64,000 nt of DNA from Myxococcaceae bacterium (lineage in GTDB: Bacteria; Myxococcota; Myxococcia; Myxococcales; Myxococcaceae): NCBI GenBank assembly GCA_016793095.1, contig JAEUJQ010000061.1, forward strand, positions 87,191 to 151,190. The letters run 5' to 3'. The stretch's first letter is position 1, and each line of letters starts with the position of its first letter. The notes under the pieces are model-generated. The model was not told the origin of the DNA. It was given only the letters and a program-made list of their open reading frames with translations, and did not search any database. Of the stretch, positions 35,529 to 44,055 are shown piece by piece. A program made the translations under genes and the position numbers.

Positions 35529-37324
35529 CGCAGCACTCCGATCAGCACCAGCACGAGGACGCCCACCACCACCAGCATCGCGTAGTCACGGACGAGGCCC
35601 GTCTGGAGCTTCCGCGCCGACGCGCCGCCCTCGAGGGCCGCCCAGCCGGTGAAGTTCATCAGCCCGTCGATGAGGTAGCGGTCGATCCACCCGGCGAGCG
35701 AGCTGACGCCCAGCAGGCCGATGCGGTAGGCGCCCGCCCAGGTCTTGTCCACCAGCGAGAAGGCGTCGAGCTTCTCCAACGTCCCCACCAGTGGAGCCTG
35801 GCCGCCCTTCCCGAAGACCATGATGGCCGCGCCGATGCCGAGGAGCGCCATCGCGGAGGCGGCGATGGGCGTGAGGCCGAGGTGCAGGTGGTACTCGGCG
35901 CGCACCTGCGTGGCGAGCCACCCGCCGAGGAAGCCCGCGCCGAGCGACGGGAGCGCCAACGCGACCAGCGGGCCAGTCATCGCCAGGCCACCCTCGTGCG
36001 CGTGCGCCGCCTTCTCGGACTCGGCGCCCCAGAACGCCTTGATGACGACGCGCCCCATGTAGAACGCCGTGAGGAACGCCGAGCCCATCAGCATCGCCCA
36101 CGGCACCCAGCTCGCCTTGCCTTCGAGCGCGCCGAGCACGAGATCCTTGCTGAAGAAGCCCGCGAAGCCCGGCACGCCCGCGAGCGACAGAGCGCCGATC
36201 ACGAAGGCCGCCGTGGTGAGCGGCAGCTTCTTGCGCAGCCCGCCCATGTCGTCGAGCGAGTTGGAGTGCACCGCGTGAATGACGCTGCCGGCGGCGAGGA
36301 AGAGCAGCGCCTTGAAGAAGGCGTGGGTGCCGAGGTGGAAGAAGCCGGCGAACGCCTGCCCCGCGCCGAGCGCCGCCACCATGTAGCCGAGCTGGGAGCA
36401 GGTCGAGAAGGCGAGCACCTTCTTGATGTCCTTCTGGACGAGGGCGAGGCCGGCGGCGAAGACCGCGGTCGAGGCGCCGATCCACAACATCACCTCGCGC
36501 GTGGCGGGCGCCTGGGCGAAGAGCGGGTCGGCCCGCACCACGAGGAAGACGCCGGCCGCCACCATCGTGGCCGCGTGCAGGAGCGCGGACACCGGGGTGG
36601 GGCCCTCCATCGCGTCGGGCAGCCAGATGTGCAGGGGGAACTGCGCCGACTTGCCCACCACCGCGAGGAAGAGCAGCGCGGTGACCCACGTCGCGATCGC
36701 CGTGCCGGGCACCGCCGTCCACTCGAAGCCGCCAGTGTTGACGTAGAGCACCAGCAACCCGAAGAGGAAGCCCATGTCGGCGAGCTTCGTCATCCAGAAC
36801 GCCTTCACCGCGGCCTGCGCTGCCGACGGCTTCGCGAAGTAGAAGCCGATCAACAGGTAGCTCGTCAGGCCGACCAGCTCCCAGCCCGCGAAGAGCTGGA
36901 GCAGGTTGGGCGACACCACCACCACGTTCATCGAGAACAGGAAGAGCGCGTGCAGGGTGAAGTAGCGGCCGAAGGCGCGCGGCGGCTCGTCGTGCATGTA
37001 CGCCACCGAGAACAGCTGCACGCACAAAGCGACGAGGCAGACGATCACGAGCATGGGCACCGAGACGCCGTCGAGCTGCACGCCCAGCTCAGCCATGGCG
37101 CGGCCACGCTCTTCGATCCAGGGGATCGTGGTGCGGACGTCCGGCGCGCCGCCCAGCCGATCGATCACGAGCTTCACCGACGCGGCCAGGGCGATCACAC
37201 TGCCAAGCAGCGTCACCCAGGCAGCGGGGGCGCCCCGGTGCCGCAGGGGAACGAGCGCCCACAGCAGCAGCGCCGCCGCGAGAGGGGCGAACGTCGCGAT
37301 CAGGCCAAGGGTCACGGCGCTCAT
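35525..37324 (-). CDS. nuoL: NuoL, proton-pumping subunit with lateral helix
   Basis: A 599-residue subunit, with 14-16 helices and a C-terminal extension that forms the lateral helix HL in complex I. Motifs include FAGWELVGLTSYLLIGFYF, FPLHIWLPDAMEGPTPVSAL and FSTCSQLGYM. It is the most distal of the proton pumps. ATG 37324 overlaps the nuoK stop (ATGA), and its stop overlaps the nuoM start. Confidence 0.96.
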   Translation of the reverse strand: MSAVTLGLIATFAPLAAALLLWALVPLRHRGAPAAWVTLLGSVIALAASVKLVIDRLGGAPDVRTTIPWIEERGRAMAELGVQLDGVSVPMLVIVCLVALCVQLFSVAYMHDEPPRAFGRYFTLHALFLFSMNVVVVSPNLLQLFAGWELVGLTSYLLIGFYFAKPSAAQAAVKAFWMTKLADMGFLFGLLVLYVNTGGFEWTAVPGTAIATWVTALLFLAVVGKSAQFPLHIWLPDAMEGPTPVSALLHAATMVAAGVFLVVRADPLFAQAPATREVMLWIGASTAVFAAGLALVQKDIKKVLAFSTCSQLGYMVAALGAGQAFAGFFHLGTHAFFKALLFLAAGSVIHAVHSNSLDDMGGLRKKLPLTTAAFVIGALSLAGVPGFAGFFSKDLVLGALEGKASWVPWAMLMGSAFLTAFYMGRVVIKAFWGAESEKAAHAHEGGLAMTGPLVALALPSLGAGFLGGWLATQVRAEYHLHLGLTPIAASAMALLGIGAAIMVFGKGGQAPLVGTLEKLDAFSLVDKTWAGAYRIGLLGVSSLAGWIDRYLIDGLMNFTGWAALEGGASARKLQTGLVRDYAMLVVVGVLVLVLIGVLR

Positions 37325-37620
37325 TGACGGGCCTCGCTGGCGAGATCGAGCGCGGTGTCGCCGTGCCGCCGGTACAGCAGCATCACGAGGGCGAGCCCCA
37401 CCGCCACCTCAGCGACGGTGATGGCCAGCGCGAAGAGGACGAAGACCTGCGCCGAAGGGCCGCCGCGGAAGTGGCCGTACGACGCGAAGACCATGTTGGC
37501 CGAGTTCGCCATCAGCTCGATGGAGAGGAGCATCGCCACCGCCTGCTTGCGCGTGAGGAGCCCGTAGATGCCGACGCAGAGCACGGCCGCTGAGAGGATG
37601 AGGCAGGAAGCGAGCGTCAT
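37321..37620 (-). CDS. nuoK: NuoK, small membrane subunit of complex I
   Basis: A 99-residue protein with three helices, matching NuoK/Nqo11: SIELMANSANMVFASYG with the conserved Glu in helix 2 that takes part in proton transfer, and a third helix VFVLFALAITVAEVAVGLAL with the second conserved Glu. It is coupled to both neighbours by ATGA overlaps. Confidence 0.96.
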   Translation of the reverse strand: MTLASCLILSAAVLCVGIYGLLTRKQAVAMLLSIELMANSANMVFASYGHFRGGPSAQVFVLFALAITVAEVAVGLALVMLLYRRHGDTALDLASEARQ

Positions 37621-38168
37621 GGCTGGACCTCGGTGGCCTGCGGCACGACCGGCCCCTGGGGGCTCGTCTCGAGATCACGGCGGCGGGCGAGCACCACGGC
37701 GCCGACGATGGCCGCGAGCAACAAGAGCGAGAGCGCTTCGAAGGCGATCAGGTACTCGTTCAGCAGCACGCGCGCGAGATCAGCCGAGGACGCGACCGGA
37801 GCCGGTGAGGGGATGGTGGCCGCGCTCCTCCACATCACGACCGAGAGCATGACGAAGATCGCGGACGCGAAGATCAGCCCCCGCTCGGGCGCCACGGTGG
37901 CGGCTTCCGCCTCGAGGCTCTCGTGACGGCGCGTCACCATCACCCCGAAGATCATCAGCGTCACGATGCCGCCGACGTAGGTGAGCACCTGCACACCCGC
38001 GAGGAACGGAGCGTTGAGGCGCGCGTAGAACGCCGCCGTGCCGAGCAGCGTCAAGCCCAGCCACAACACCGCGTGGATCATGTTCTGCGCGCGCACCACG
38101 AAGAACGCGCTCACGACGACGATGAGCGAGATCAGCGTGAAGCCCGGGTCGAAGTCGGCCCAGGTCAT
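37617..38168 (-). CDS. nuoJ: NuoJ, membrane subunit of complex I
   Basis: A 183-residue, five-helix protein. NuoJ features are FFVVRAQNMIHAVLWLGLTL, VQVLTYVGGIVTLMIFGVM and the final helix with EALSLLLLAAIVGAVVL. It sits at the heel of the membrane arm. It starts in an ATGA overlap with nuoI and its stop overlaps the nuoK start. Confidence 0.95.
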   Translation of the reverse strand: MTWADFDPGFTLISLIVVVSAFFVVRAQNMIHAVLWLGLTLLGTAAFYARLNAPFLAGVQVLTYVGGIVTLMIFGVMVTRRHESLEAEAATVAPERGLIFASAIFVMLSVVMWRSAATIPSPAPVASSADLARVLLNEYLIAFEALSLLLLAAIVGAVVLARRRDLETSPQGPVVPQATEVQP

Positions 38169-38908
38169 GACGTCCCTCCATTCGGACCGGCTGGGCCGTC
38201 AGCCTTCACCTCGGGCTTCGGCGCGTTTGCCGTGCCTGCGGGCTCTGCCCCGACCGGCTTCGGGGCGTCGGGAGGCGGCGTCGCTGCGGCCATTGCCTCC
38301 ACCGGCTTCGGCGCTTCGGGAGGCGGCGTCGCTGCGGTCTTTGCCTCCACCGGCTTCGTGGCTTCGGCGGGCTTCGCCTCCACCGGCTTCGGCGCGTCCG
38401 CCGGCTTCGCCTCGGCCGGCGGCTTCGGCGGCACCTGCATGCCCATCAGCTTCGTGCCGTCGCCCCACGCGCGCGTCTTGCTCTTCTCGTTCTCGTACAG
38501 CTTCGCCATCGTCAGCACGAGGGTCTCGCGGCCGTAGGCCGGCTCCTCCTGCTCGCGCGTCATCACGATCGCGTCGGTCGGGCACACCTGCACGCAGAGC
38601 TCACAGAAGATGCACGCCGAGAGATCGAGCGTGAAGTCATCGGCGTAGCTGCGCTTCTTGCCGGTGATGGGCGAGTCGCGCTTCACGGGCCCCTTGATGG
38701 CGATGACCTTCGAGGGGCAGATGCGCTCGCACTGCAGACAGCCGATGCAGGCTTCGTCGCCGTCGGCCTCGTGGAGCAGCGCGAAGCTGGCGCGGTACCG
38801 CTCGGCGCGCGGGCGCAGCTGCTTCGGGAACTCCACCGTCACCCGCGGCCGCACGAAGCTCTTCGCGATGGTGCCGACGTTCTTCAAGGCATCGAGGAAG
38901 TGTCGCAT
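38165..38908 (-). CDS. nuoI: NuoI, 8Fe ferredoxin-like subunit with a long Pro/Ala tail
   Basis: The first 145 of 247 residues are NuoI, with two 4Fe-4S motifs CIGCLQCERICPSK and CIFCELCVQVCPTD that carry clusters N6a and N6b. The remaining residues (about 150-247) form a disordered Lys/Pro/Ala tail with repeated APKPVEA units that is not part of normal NuoI. NuoI relays electrons to NuoB. Because no NuoEFG is encoded here, NuoI is the likely entry point for electrons from ferredoxin (inference). A ten-base gap separates it from nuoH. Confidence 0.95.
   Translation of the reverse strand: MRHFLDALKNVGTIAKSFVRPRVTVEFPKQLRPRAERYRASFALLHEADGDEACIGCLQCERICPSKVIAIKGPVKRDSPITGKKRSYADDFTLDLSACIFCELCVQVCPTDAIVMTREQEEPAYGRETLVLTMAKLYENEKSKTRAWGDGTKLMGMQVPPKPPAEAKPADAPKPVEAKPAEATKPVEAKTAATPPPEAPKPVEAMAAATPPPDAPKPVGAEPAGTANAPKPEVKADGPAGPNGGTS
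38215..38420 (-). repeat. Imperfect repeats coding the Pro/Ala tail of NuoI
   Basis: Near-identical units of about 60 bp, with the recurring core GGCGGCGTCGCTGCGG followed by CCTCCACCGGCTTCG, make the repeated peptide APKPVEAMAAATPPP. Two units are nearly exact and two or three are degenerate. The coding tail may vary in length between strains. Confidence 0.6.
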
Positions 38909-38918
38909 CGGTTCTCCC

Positions 38919-39887
38919 TCAAGCGGCGAAGACGACCCACAGAGCCGTCGCGACGACCAGCACGACCCCGCTCGGCACCAGCCAGCGCCAGCACAGGGCC
39001 ATGAGTTGATCCGAACGGAACCGGAGCAGCGACCACCGCAGCCAGTAGATCGCCACCACCAGCACGAACGTCTTGATCACCATCCACCAGATGCCGGGCC
39101 CCCCTGGCCCGTCGAAGCCACCGAGGAACAACGAGGCCGCGACCGCCGAGGCGATGACGGTGTGCAGGTACTCCGTCATGTAGAAGAGCCCGAACTTCAT
39201 GCCCGAGTATTCGGTGGTGATGCCGGCGACGAGCTCGCTCTCGGCCTCGGGAATGTCGAAGGGGATCCGGTTCGACTCGGCCAGCATCGCCAGCATGAAG
39301 AGGACGAAGGCGGGCACGCCGAGGAAGAACGGCCACACCACCAGCCAGTGGTGGCTCGCCTGCCAGGCGACGATGTCGCTCACCTTCATCGAGCCCGCGA
39401 GCATCACGGGCACCAGCGCGGCCAGCACCAACGGCACCTCGTACGAGACGGACTGGGCGATGGCGCGCATCGCGCCGAGCAGGGCGAACTTGTTGTTGCT
39501 CCCCCACCCCGCCGCGAACACCGGCAGCACGCTCACCGCCCCGACAGCGAGCAGGTACAGCACCCCGACGTCGAGATCGGCCCCGACGATCGACGCCGAG
39601 AAGGGCACCACGGCGGCGACGGCCAGCGCCGCGGCCGCGCCGAAGACGGGCGCCAGGTTGAACAGCGCGCGGTCTGCCTTCTCGGGAATGATGTCTTCCT
39701 TCTGCAAGAGCTTGAGCACGTCGCTCATCGCCTGCAGGAACCCCGTCGGGTCGATGATGTTGGGCCCGATGCGGCTCTGCATGCGCGCCGCCATCTTCCG
39801 CTCGGCCCACAGCACGAAGAGCAGGCTCGACATGATGCCGACGATGATGCCCCCGCCGTACAGCCCGCCCCGGACGAACTCGTTCAT
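38919..39887 (-). CDS. nuoH: NuoH, quinone-site membrane subunit of complex I
   Basis: A 322-residue protein with eight helices: the start GIIVGIMSSLLFVLWAERK, then GPNIIDPTGFLQ, ESNRIPFDIPEAESELVAG (loop lining the quinone cavity with conserved Glu/Arg) and TEYSGMKFGLFYM. ATG 39887 overlaps the nuoD stop by four bases. The longer frame to 40724 is inside nuoD. Confidence 0.96.
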   Translation of the reverse strand: MNEFVRGGLYGGGIIVGIMSSLLFVLWAERKMAARMQSRIGPNIIDPTGFLQAMSDVLKLLQKEDIIPEKADRALFNLAPVFGAAAALAVAAVVPFSASIVGADLDVGVLYLLAVGAVSVLPVFAAGWGSNNKFALLGAMRAIAQSVSYEVPLVLAALVPVMLAGSMKVSDIVAWQASHHWLVVWPFFLGVPAFVLFMLAMLAESNRIPFDIPEAESELVAGITTEYSGMKFGLFYMTEYLHTVIASAVAASLFLGGFDGPGGPGIWWMVIKTFVLVVAIYWLRWSLLRFRSDQLMALCWRWLVPSGVVLVVATALWVVFAA

Positions 39888-41071
39888 CGGTCGACCTCTC
39901 CCATGATCGGGTCCAGCGAGCCGAGAATCGCCACCGCGTCGCTCACCGTCTGACCCGGGAGGATGTAGGGGAGCGCTGCCAGCGCGTGGAGCGACGGCGG
40001 GCGGATCTTGAGGCGGTAGGGGTTCTGCGTGCCATCGGCGATCACCCAGGTGCCGAGCTCTCCGCGCGGCGTCTCGATGCCGACGTAGGTCTGACCCACG
40101 GGGATCTTCGTCTGCACCGGCAGCTTCACCGGCTTGCCGGAGTTGATGGGGCCCTCGGGCATGCCATCGAGCAGCGCGCGGCAGAGGCGAATGCTCTCCT
40201 TCACCTCTTCGACGCGGACGATCGACCGCGCGTAGCAGTCGCCGCCGCTCGCGGTCGCGACCTTCACCTTCACCTCGTCGTAGGCGCTGTACGGAGCGTC
40301 GCGGCGCAGATCGTGATCGACGCCAGAGGCGCGCAGGTTCGCCCCGGTGATGCCCAGCTCGAGGGCCAGCGCGCCTTCCAGCACGCCCACGCCCTTCGTG
40401 CGTTGCTGGAAGAGGTGGTTCTCGATCGTCAGCGCCGCGAACTCGGGCATGCGCGACTCGATGAGCTCGAGCGCAGCCTTCACCTTCGCGCCCCACCCCA
40501 CCGGCAGATCGTGCCGGTTCCCGCCGATGGTGTGCGTGTTGTAGTGGAACCGCGAGCCCGTCACGTCCTCGAAGAGATCGAGGATCAGCTCGCGCTCGCG
40601 GAAGCAGTAGATGAACGCCGTCGAGCCACCGCCCAGCGCCCCGCCGAGATCGAGCGAGAAGGTGCCGATGGCGAGCAGGTGCGAGGCGATGCGCTGCAGC
40701 TCGGCGAAGAGCGACCGCATCCACCTCGCGCGCCGCGGCACCTCGAGCTTCAGCATCGCCTCGAACACCATGACGAGCGCCTGCTCGTTCGTCATCGGCG
40801 CGACGTAGTCGTTCTTGTCCACGATCGGCGTCTGCTGCACGTAGGTGAGCTTCTCGCAGAGCTTCTCGACGGCGCGGTGCAGGTAGCCGACGTACGGCAC
40901 CGCCTTCACGATGATCTCGCCGTCCAGGTAGAGATCCATGCGGAAGACGCCGTGGGTTGAGGGGTGCTGCGGCCCGAAGTGCAGGAGCATGAGCTCTGCC
41001 TCGGGATCGAGCGAGTCGATCGGCAGGTACGGGTTCGGGCGGGGCCGCGCGGAGACGGTGAGCTGGGTCAT
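39884..41071 (-). CDS. nuoD: NuoD, 49-kDa quinone-reducing subunit
   Basis: A 395-residue NuoD. It has HFGPQHPSTHG (loop that binds the quinone head), the Arg/Asp-rich middle and GSLDPIMGEVDR at the C-terminus. I chose ATG 41071 because GGAGG lies about seven bases before it, in the last codons of nuoBC; the annotated-length frame starting at 41101 overlaps nuoBC by more. It forms the Q-module with NuoB and NuoI. Confidence 0.95.
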   Translation of the reverse strand: MTQLTVSARPRPNPYLPIDSLDPEAELMLLHFGPQHPSTHGVFRMDLYLDGEIIVKAVPYVGYLHRAVEKLCEKLTYVQQTPIVDKNDYVAPMTNEQALVMVFEAMLKLEVPRRARWMRSLFAELQRIASHLLAIGTFSLDLGGALGGGSTAFIYCFRERELILDLFEDVTGSRFHYNTHTIGGNRHDLPVGWGAKVKAALELIESRMPEFAALTIENHLFQQRTKGVGVLEGALALELGITGANLRASGVDHDLRRDAPYSAYDEVKVKVATASGGDCYARSIVRVEEVKESIRLCRALLDGMPEGPINSGKPVKLPVQTKIPVGQTYVGIETPRGELGTWVIADGTQNPYRLKIRPPSLHALAALPYILPGQTVSDAVAILGSLDPIMGEVDR

Positions 41072-41075
41072 CGCG

Positions 41076-42272
41076 TCACCTCCAGGGAGCGGCGGCAGCA
41101 TCAGCCGGGAACTCGCGCCGCAGCGGGTGAATGGAGGCGTTCTCGGTCAGCATGAGGCGCCGCAGATCGGGGTGCCCCGCGAACTTCACGCCGACGAGAT
41201 CGTACTGTTCGCGCTCCTGCCAGTCGGCGCCCGCGAACACGCCGCTCAGGGTGAGCACCGGCTCCGCCACGGGCACCTTCACCGCCCAGGTGGCGACGCG
41301 CGAGCCCTGCCCCACGGTGCGCAGCGCGTAAGCGACCTCGTAGTGCTCGACCTCGGCGGCGTCGGCCCCCTTGCGGCCCTTCCCCGCCGGCCAGTGCGAC
41401 GCGACGATGGTGACGAGCAGGTGGTAGCCGAGGCCCTTCAGCCGCCGCGCGAGCTCGAGGTGCTGCGCCGCGGGGATGATGGGCGGCCCGTCGGGCGGCA
41501 GCGTGGTGACGCCCAGCTCCTTCAGCAGGCCCTCGAAGTCGGCCGCGGTGAGCGGCGCGAGGTTCGGGGGAGGCTCGGTCGCGGCGACGACCAGCGGCGC
41601 GCACGCCTCGTCGGCGGTCGGGTTGGTTGACGCGCGCTCCTGCTCGATCGTCTGGATGGTGGAGCGCGTGGGATCGTTGAGGCGGGGCACCGAGGGCCGG
41701 GTGATCTTGAGCAGATCCGGGTTCGGCTCGGGCGTCACCGTCTCGCCCTGCTTCTGCCGCTTCACCTTCTCCTGCAGGCGCAGCATGCCGTGCATGAGCG
41801 CCTCGGGGTTCGGCGGGCAGCCAGGCACGTACACGTCCACCGGCAGGAAGGTGTCGATGCCCGGCACCACCGAGTACAGGTTCCGGTAGAAGTCGCCCGA
41901 GATCGCGCACGAGCCCATCGCGATGCACCACTTGGGCTCGGGCATCTGCTCCCACAGCTTGAGGACTCGCGGCGCCATCTTGGTGGTGATGGTGCCCGCC
42001 ACCACCATCACGTCGGCCTGGCGCGGCGTGGCGCGCACGATGACGCCCATGCGATCGATGTCCACCCGGCTCGCGGCGGTCGCCATCAGCTCGATGCCGC
42101 AGCAGCTCGTCGCCATGGGGAAGATCCACATGGAGTTGGTGAGGCCCCAGCTCAGCAGATCGTCCAGCACCGCGGTGCCGACGGTGAGCCCCGGCGTCTC
42201 GAGCATCACCTGGTAGAGGGGGTGCCGGAACCCGGTGCCCGTGTCGATGGTGCGCTGCTCCTTCACTGCCAT
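41076..42272 (-). CDS. nuoBC: NuoB-NuoC fusion subunit of complex I
   Basis: A 398-residue fusion. Residues about 1-180 are NuoB with the N2 cluster ligands: [15 protein letters not shown] and [12 protein letters not shown] linker of about 70 residues (Pro/Thr-rich, about 180-250) leads to NuoC (about 255-398) with [16 protein letters not shown] and [12 protein letters not shown]. Fusion of C with D is common in other bacteria; fusion of B with C, while D stays separate, is less usual. ATG 42272 overlaps the nuoA end by ten bases; GTG 42266 is an alternative. Confidence 0.94.
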   Translation of the reverse strand: MAVKEQRTIDTGTGFRHPLYQVMLETPGLTVGTAVLDDLLSWGLTNSMWIFPMATSCCGIELMATAASRVDIDRMGVIVRATPRQADVMVVAGTITTKMAPRVLKLWEQMPEPKWCIAMGSCAISGDFYRNLYSVVPGIDTFLPVDVYVPGCPPNPEALMHGMLRLQEKVKRQKQGETVTPEPNPDLLKITRPSVPRLNDPTRSTIQTIEQERASTNPTADEACAPLVVAATEPPPNLAPLTAADFEGLLKELGVTTLPPDGPPIIPAAQHLELARRLKGLGYHLLVTIVASHWPAGKGRKGADAAEVEHYEVAYALRTVGQGSRVATWAVKVPVAEPVLTLSGVFAGADWQEREQYDLVGVKFAGHPDLRRLMLTENASIHPLRREFPADAAAAPWR

Positions 42273-42622
42273 TGGAGCGCTCCCTTCCGCGTCGCCCACA
42301 CCCAGCCCAGCATCAGCACCACCACGAACGAGCCGACCGCGACGAGCCCGCCGGCGCCTGCCTCTCTCACGATGGTGGCCCAGGGAAGGAGAAACGCGGT
42401 CTCGATGTCGAAGAGGACGAAGAAGAGCGCCACCACGTAATAACGTGCGTGGAAGCGCACCCAGGCGAGGCCAGACGGCACCTCACCGCACTCGTAGGTC
42501 TGCTTCTTGAGCGGCTCGTTGCGGGTCGAGACCACGCGGAGGATCATCGAGACGACGAGCAGCGTCCCGGCCATGGCGACGGCGACCAGGAGGAACGCGA
42601 GCAGCGCGAGGCCAGAGGGCAT
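42263..42622 (-). CDS. nuoA: NuoA, small membrane subunit of complex I
   Basis: A 119-residue, three-helix protein with the NuoA signature [13 protein letters not shown], then [20 protein letters not shown] (conserved Asp/Glu in the second helix). It begins the nuo part of the operon, eleven bases after the ferritin-like gene. Confidence 0.95.
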   Translation of the reverse strand: MPSGLALLAFLLVAVAMAGTLLVVSMILRVVSTRNEPLKKQTYECGEVPSGLAWVRFHARYYVVALFFVLFDIETAFLLPWATIVREAGAGGLVAVGSFVVVLMLGWVWATRKGALQWQ

Positions 42623-42633
42623 GGGCAGGTCTC

Positions 42634-43170
42634 CTACTGCGGGGCCGGGCCGTCACCCACGTCGACGCCCTGGAGCGGATCTCCCGGCGGCAGCTTCGCG
42701 AGCTCGGCCTTCACCAGTTGCTGGTGCTCGACCTCTTCATCGCGCAGCTCCTCGAAGAGCTTCTTCACCTCGGGGTTCTGCACGTGCGAGAGCACCTCGA
42801 CGAAGAAGCGGTGGGCCTTCTCTTCGCTGCGCAGCGCGGTCTCCAGGGCCTGCCGCGTCGTCATCTCGGCCCGCGCCTCGTCGTAGTCCGGCGCCTCGAT
42901 GTCGAAGATCATCTCGCGCCGCACCGCCGACGGCTGATCGCCGAAGGCCTTCGTGCGCTCCTCGAGCAGCTGCTTGCGGTGCAGCTCCTCGATGCGGACC
43001 ATCTTCGAGAAGAACGCCGCGGCGCCTGGCGTGCGGTGCAGCACGAGCTGCGCAGACAGCTCCTCGTAGCGATCGCGCGCCTCCTCTTCGATGAGGATGG
43101 CGAGGTCGAGCGCGTCTTTCAGGGTGAGCGCGGTGAAGTCGATGCTGGGGGTCTGTGGCTGCCTGGTCAC
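42634..43170 (-). CDS. Ferritin-like diiron (rubrerythrin-type) protein
   Basis: A 178-residue four-helix protein with rubrerythrin-type ligand motifs: EEEARDRYEEL in helix 1, RIEELHRKQLLEE in helix 2, RSEEKAHRFFVEV in helix 3 and RDEEVEHQQLV in helix 4. It lacks a rubredoxin domain. Such proteins store iron or reduce peroxide in the cytoplasm. It lies between korB (nine-base gap) and nuoA (eleven-base gap), an uncommon place, and may protect the O2-sensitive dehydrogenase or supply iron (inference). Confidence 0.82.
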   Translation of the reverse strand: MTRQPQTPSIDFTALTLKDALDLAILIEEEARDRYEELSAQLVLHRTPGAAAFFSKMVRIEELHRKQLLEERTKAFGDQPSAVRREMIFDIEAPDYDEARAEMTTRQALETALRSEEKAHRFFVEVLSHVQNPEVKKLFEELRDEEVEHQQLVKAELAKLPPGDPLQGVDVGDGPAPQ

Positions 43171-43179
43171 GGCGTTCCC

Positions 43180-44055
43180 TCACTTCTGCAGATAGGCTTC
43201 GAGCAGCTGGTGGTGCGGCCGGGCCTTCTTCGATTGCTCGGCCTGCCGCAGCTTGACCAGCGCCTCGTAGGTCGGGGGCGGGTTGGGGTTGCGGTAGAAG
43301 ACGCCCGTGTAGAGCTCGGTGCCGTACGCGCGAGCCAGATCGAGCGCGGCGAGCTGGTTCGACGAGTCGTGCTTGAGGCTCGCGAGCGTCTTCATCTTCG
43401 TCTTGTGCGCCTTGAGCTGCTGATCCTCTTCGCCGAACGTCACGCAGGGAGACTGGATGTTCACGAACGAGAAGCCCGGGTACCGGATCGCCTCTTCGAT
43501 CAGCGCGGTCATGCCCGGCATGTCGGCGGGCGTCGCCTGCGCCACGAAGCCCGCGCCGTAGGCGAGCATGTAGAGCAGCGGGTTGATCGGATCCTCCAGG
43601 CTGCCGAGCGGCGACGTGACCGTCTCGAGGCCCTTCGGCGACGTCGGCGAGAGCTGGCCCTTGGTGAGCCCGTACACCTGGTTGTCCATCACCAGGTACG
43701 TCAGATCGATGTTGCGGCGCACCGCGTGGGCGACGTGCCCGCCGCCGATCGAGAAGCCGTCACCGTCACCGCCGGCCACGACCACCAGCAGGTCGGGGTT
43801 GGCCAGCTTCACGCCCTGGGCGATCGGCAGCGAGCGGCCGTGCACGGTGTTGAAGCCGTAGGCCGTCGTATAGCCGGGGATGCGCGAGGAGCAGCCGATG
43901 CCCGAGATGAAGGCCACCTCGTGCGGCGGGCGGCCGACCGCGGACAGCGCCCGGTAGAGCCCCTGCAGCACGCCGAAGTCGCCGCAGCCGGGACACCAGA
44001 TCGGCTTGAGCTCGCTCTTGTAGTGCTTCGCTTCGAAGACGGCGGGTGCGGTCAT
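43180..44055 (-). CDS. korB: 2-oxoacid:ferredoxin oxidoreductase, beta subunit
   Basis: A 291-residue beta subunit with the thiamine diphosphate site: WCPGCGDFG (Cys ligands of an Fe4S4 cluster), GIGCSSR with the HGR start of GRSLPIAQG, and GGDGDGFSIGGGH through to VMDNQVYGLTKGQ (the GDG...N Mg-ThDP motif). It decarboxylates a 2-oxoacid, most likely 2-oxoglutarate, and passes electrons to ferredoxin. ATG 44055 overlaps the korA stop (ATGA). Confidence 0.93.
   Translation of the reverse strand: MTAPAVFEAKHYKSELKPIWCPGCGDFGVLQGLYRALSAVGRPPHEVAFISGIGCSSRIPGYTTAYGFNTVHGRSLPIAQGVKLANPDLLVVVAGGDGDGFSIGGGHVAHAVRRNIDLTYLVMDNQVYGLTKGQLSPTSPKGLETVTSPLGSLEDPINPLLYMLAYGAGFVAQATPADMPGMTALIEEAIRYPGFSFVNIQSPCVTFGEEDQQLKAHKTKMKTLASLKHDSSNQLAALDLARAYGTELYTGVFYRNPNPPPTYEALVKLRQAEQSKKARPHHQLLEAYLQK

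Noticed and set aside
35882..37327. 481-codon plus-strand frame
   Set aside because: Antisense to nuoL; no domain.
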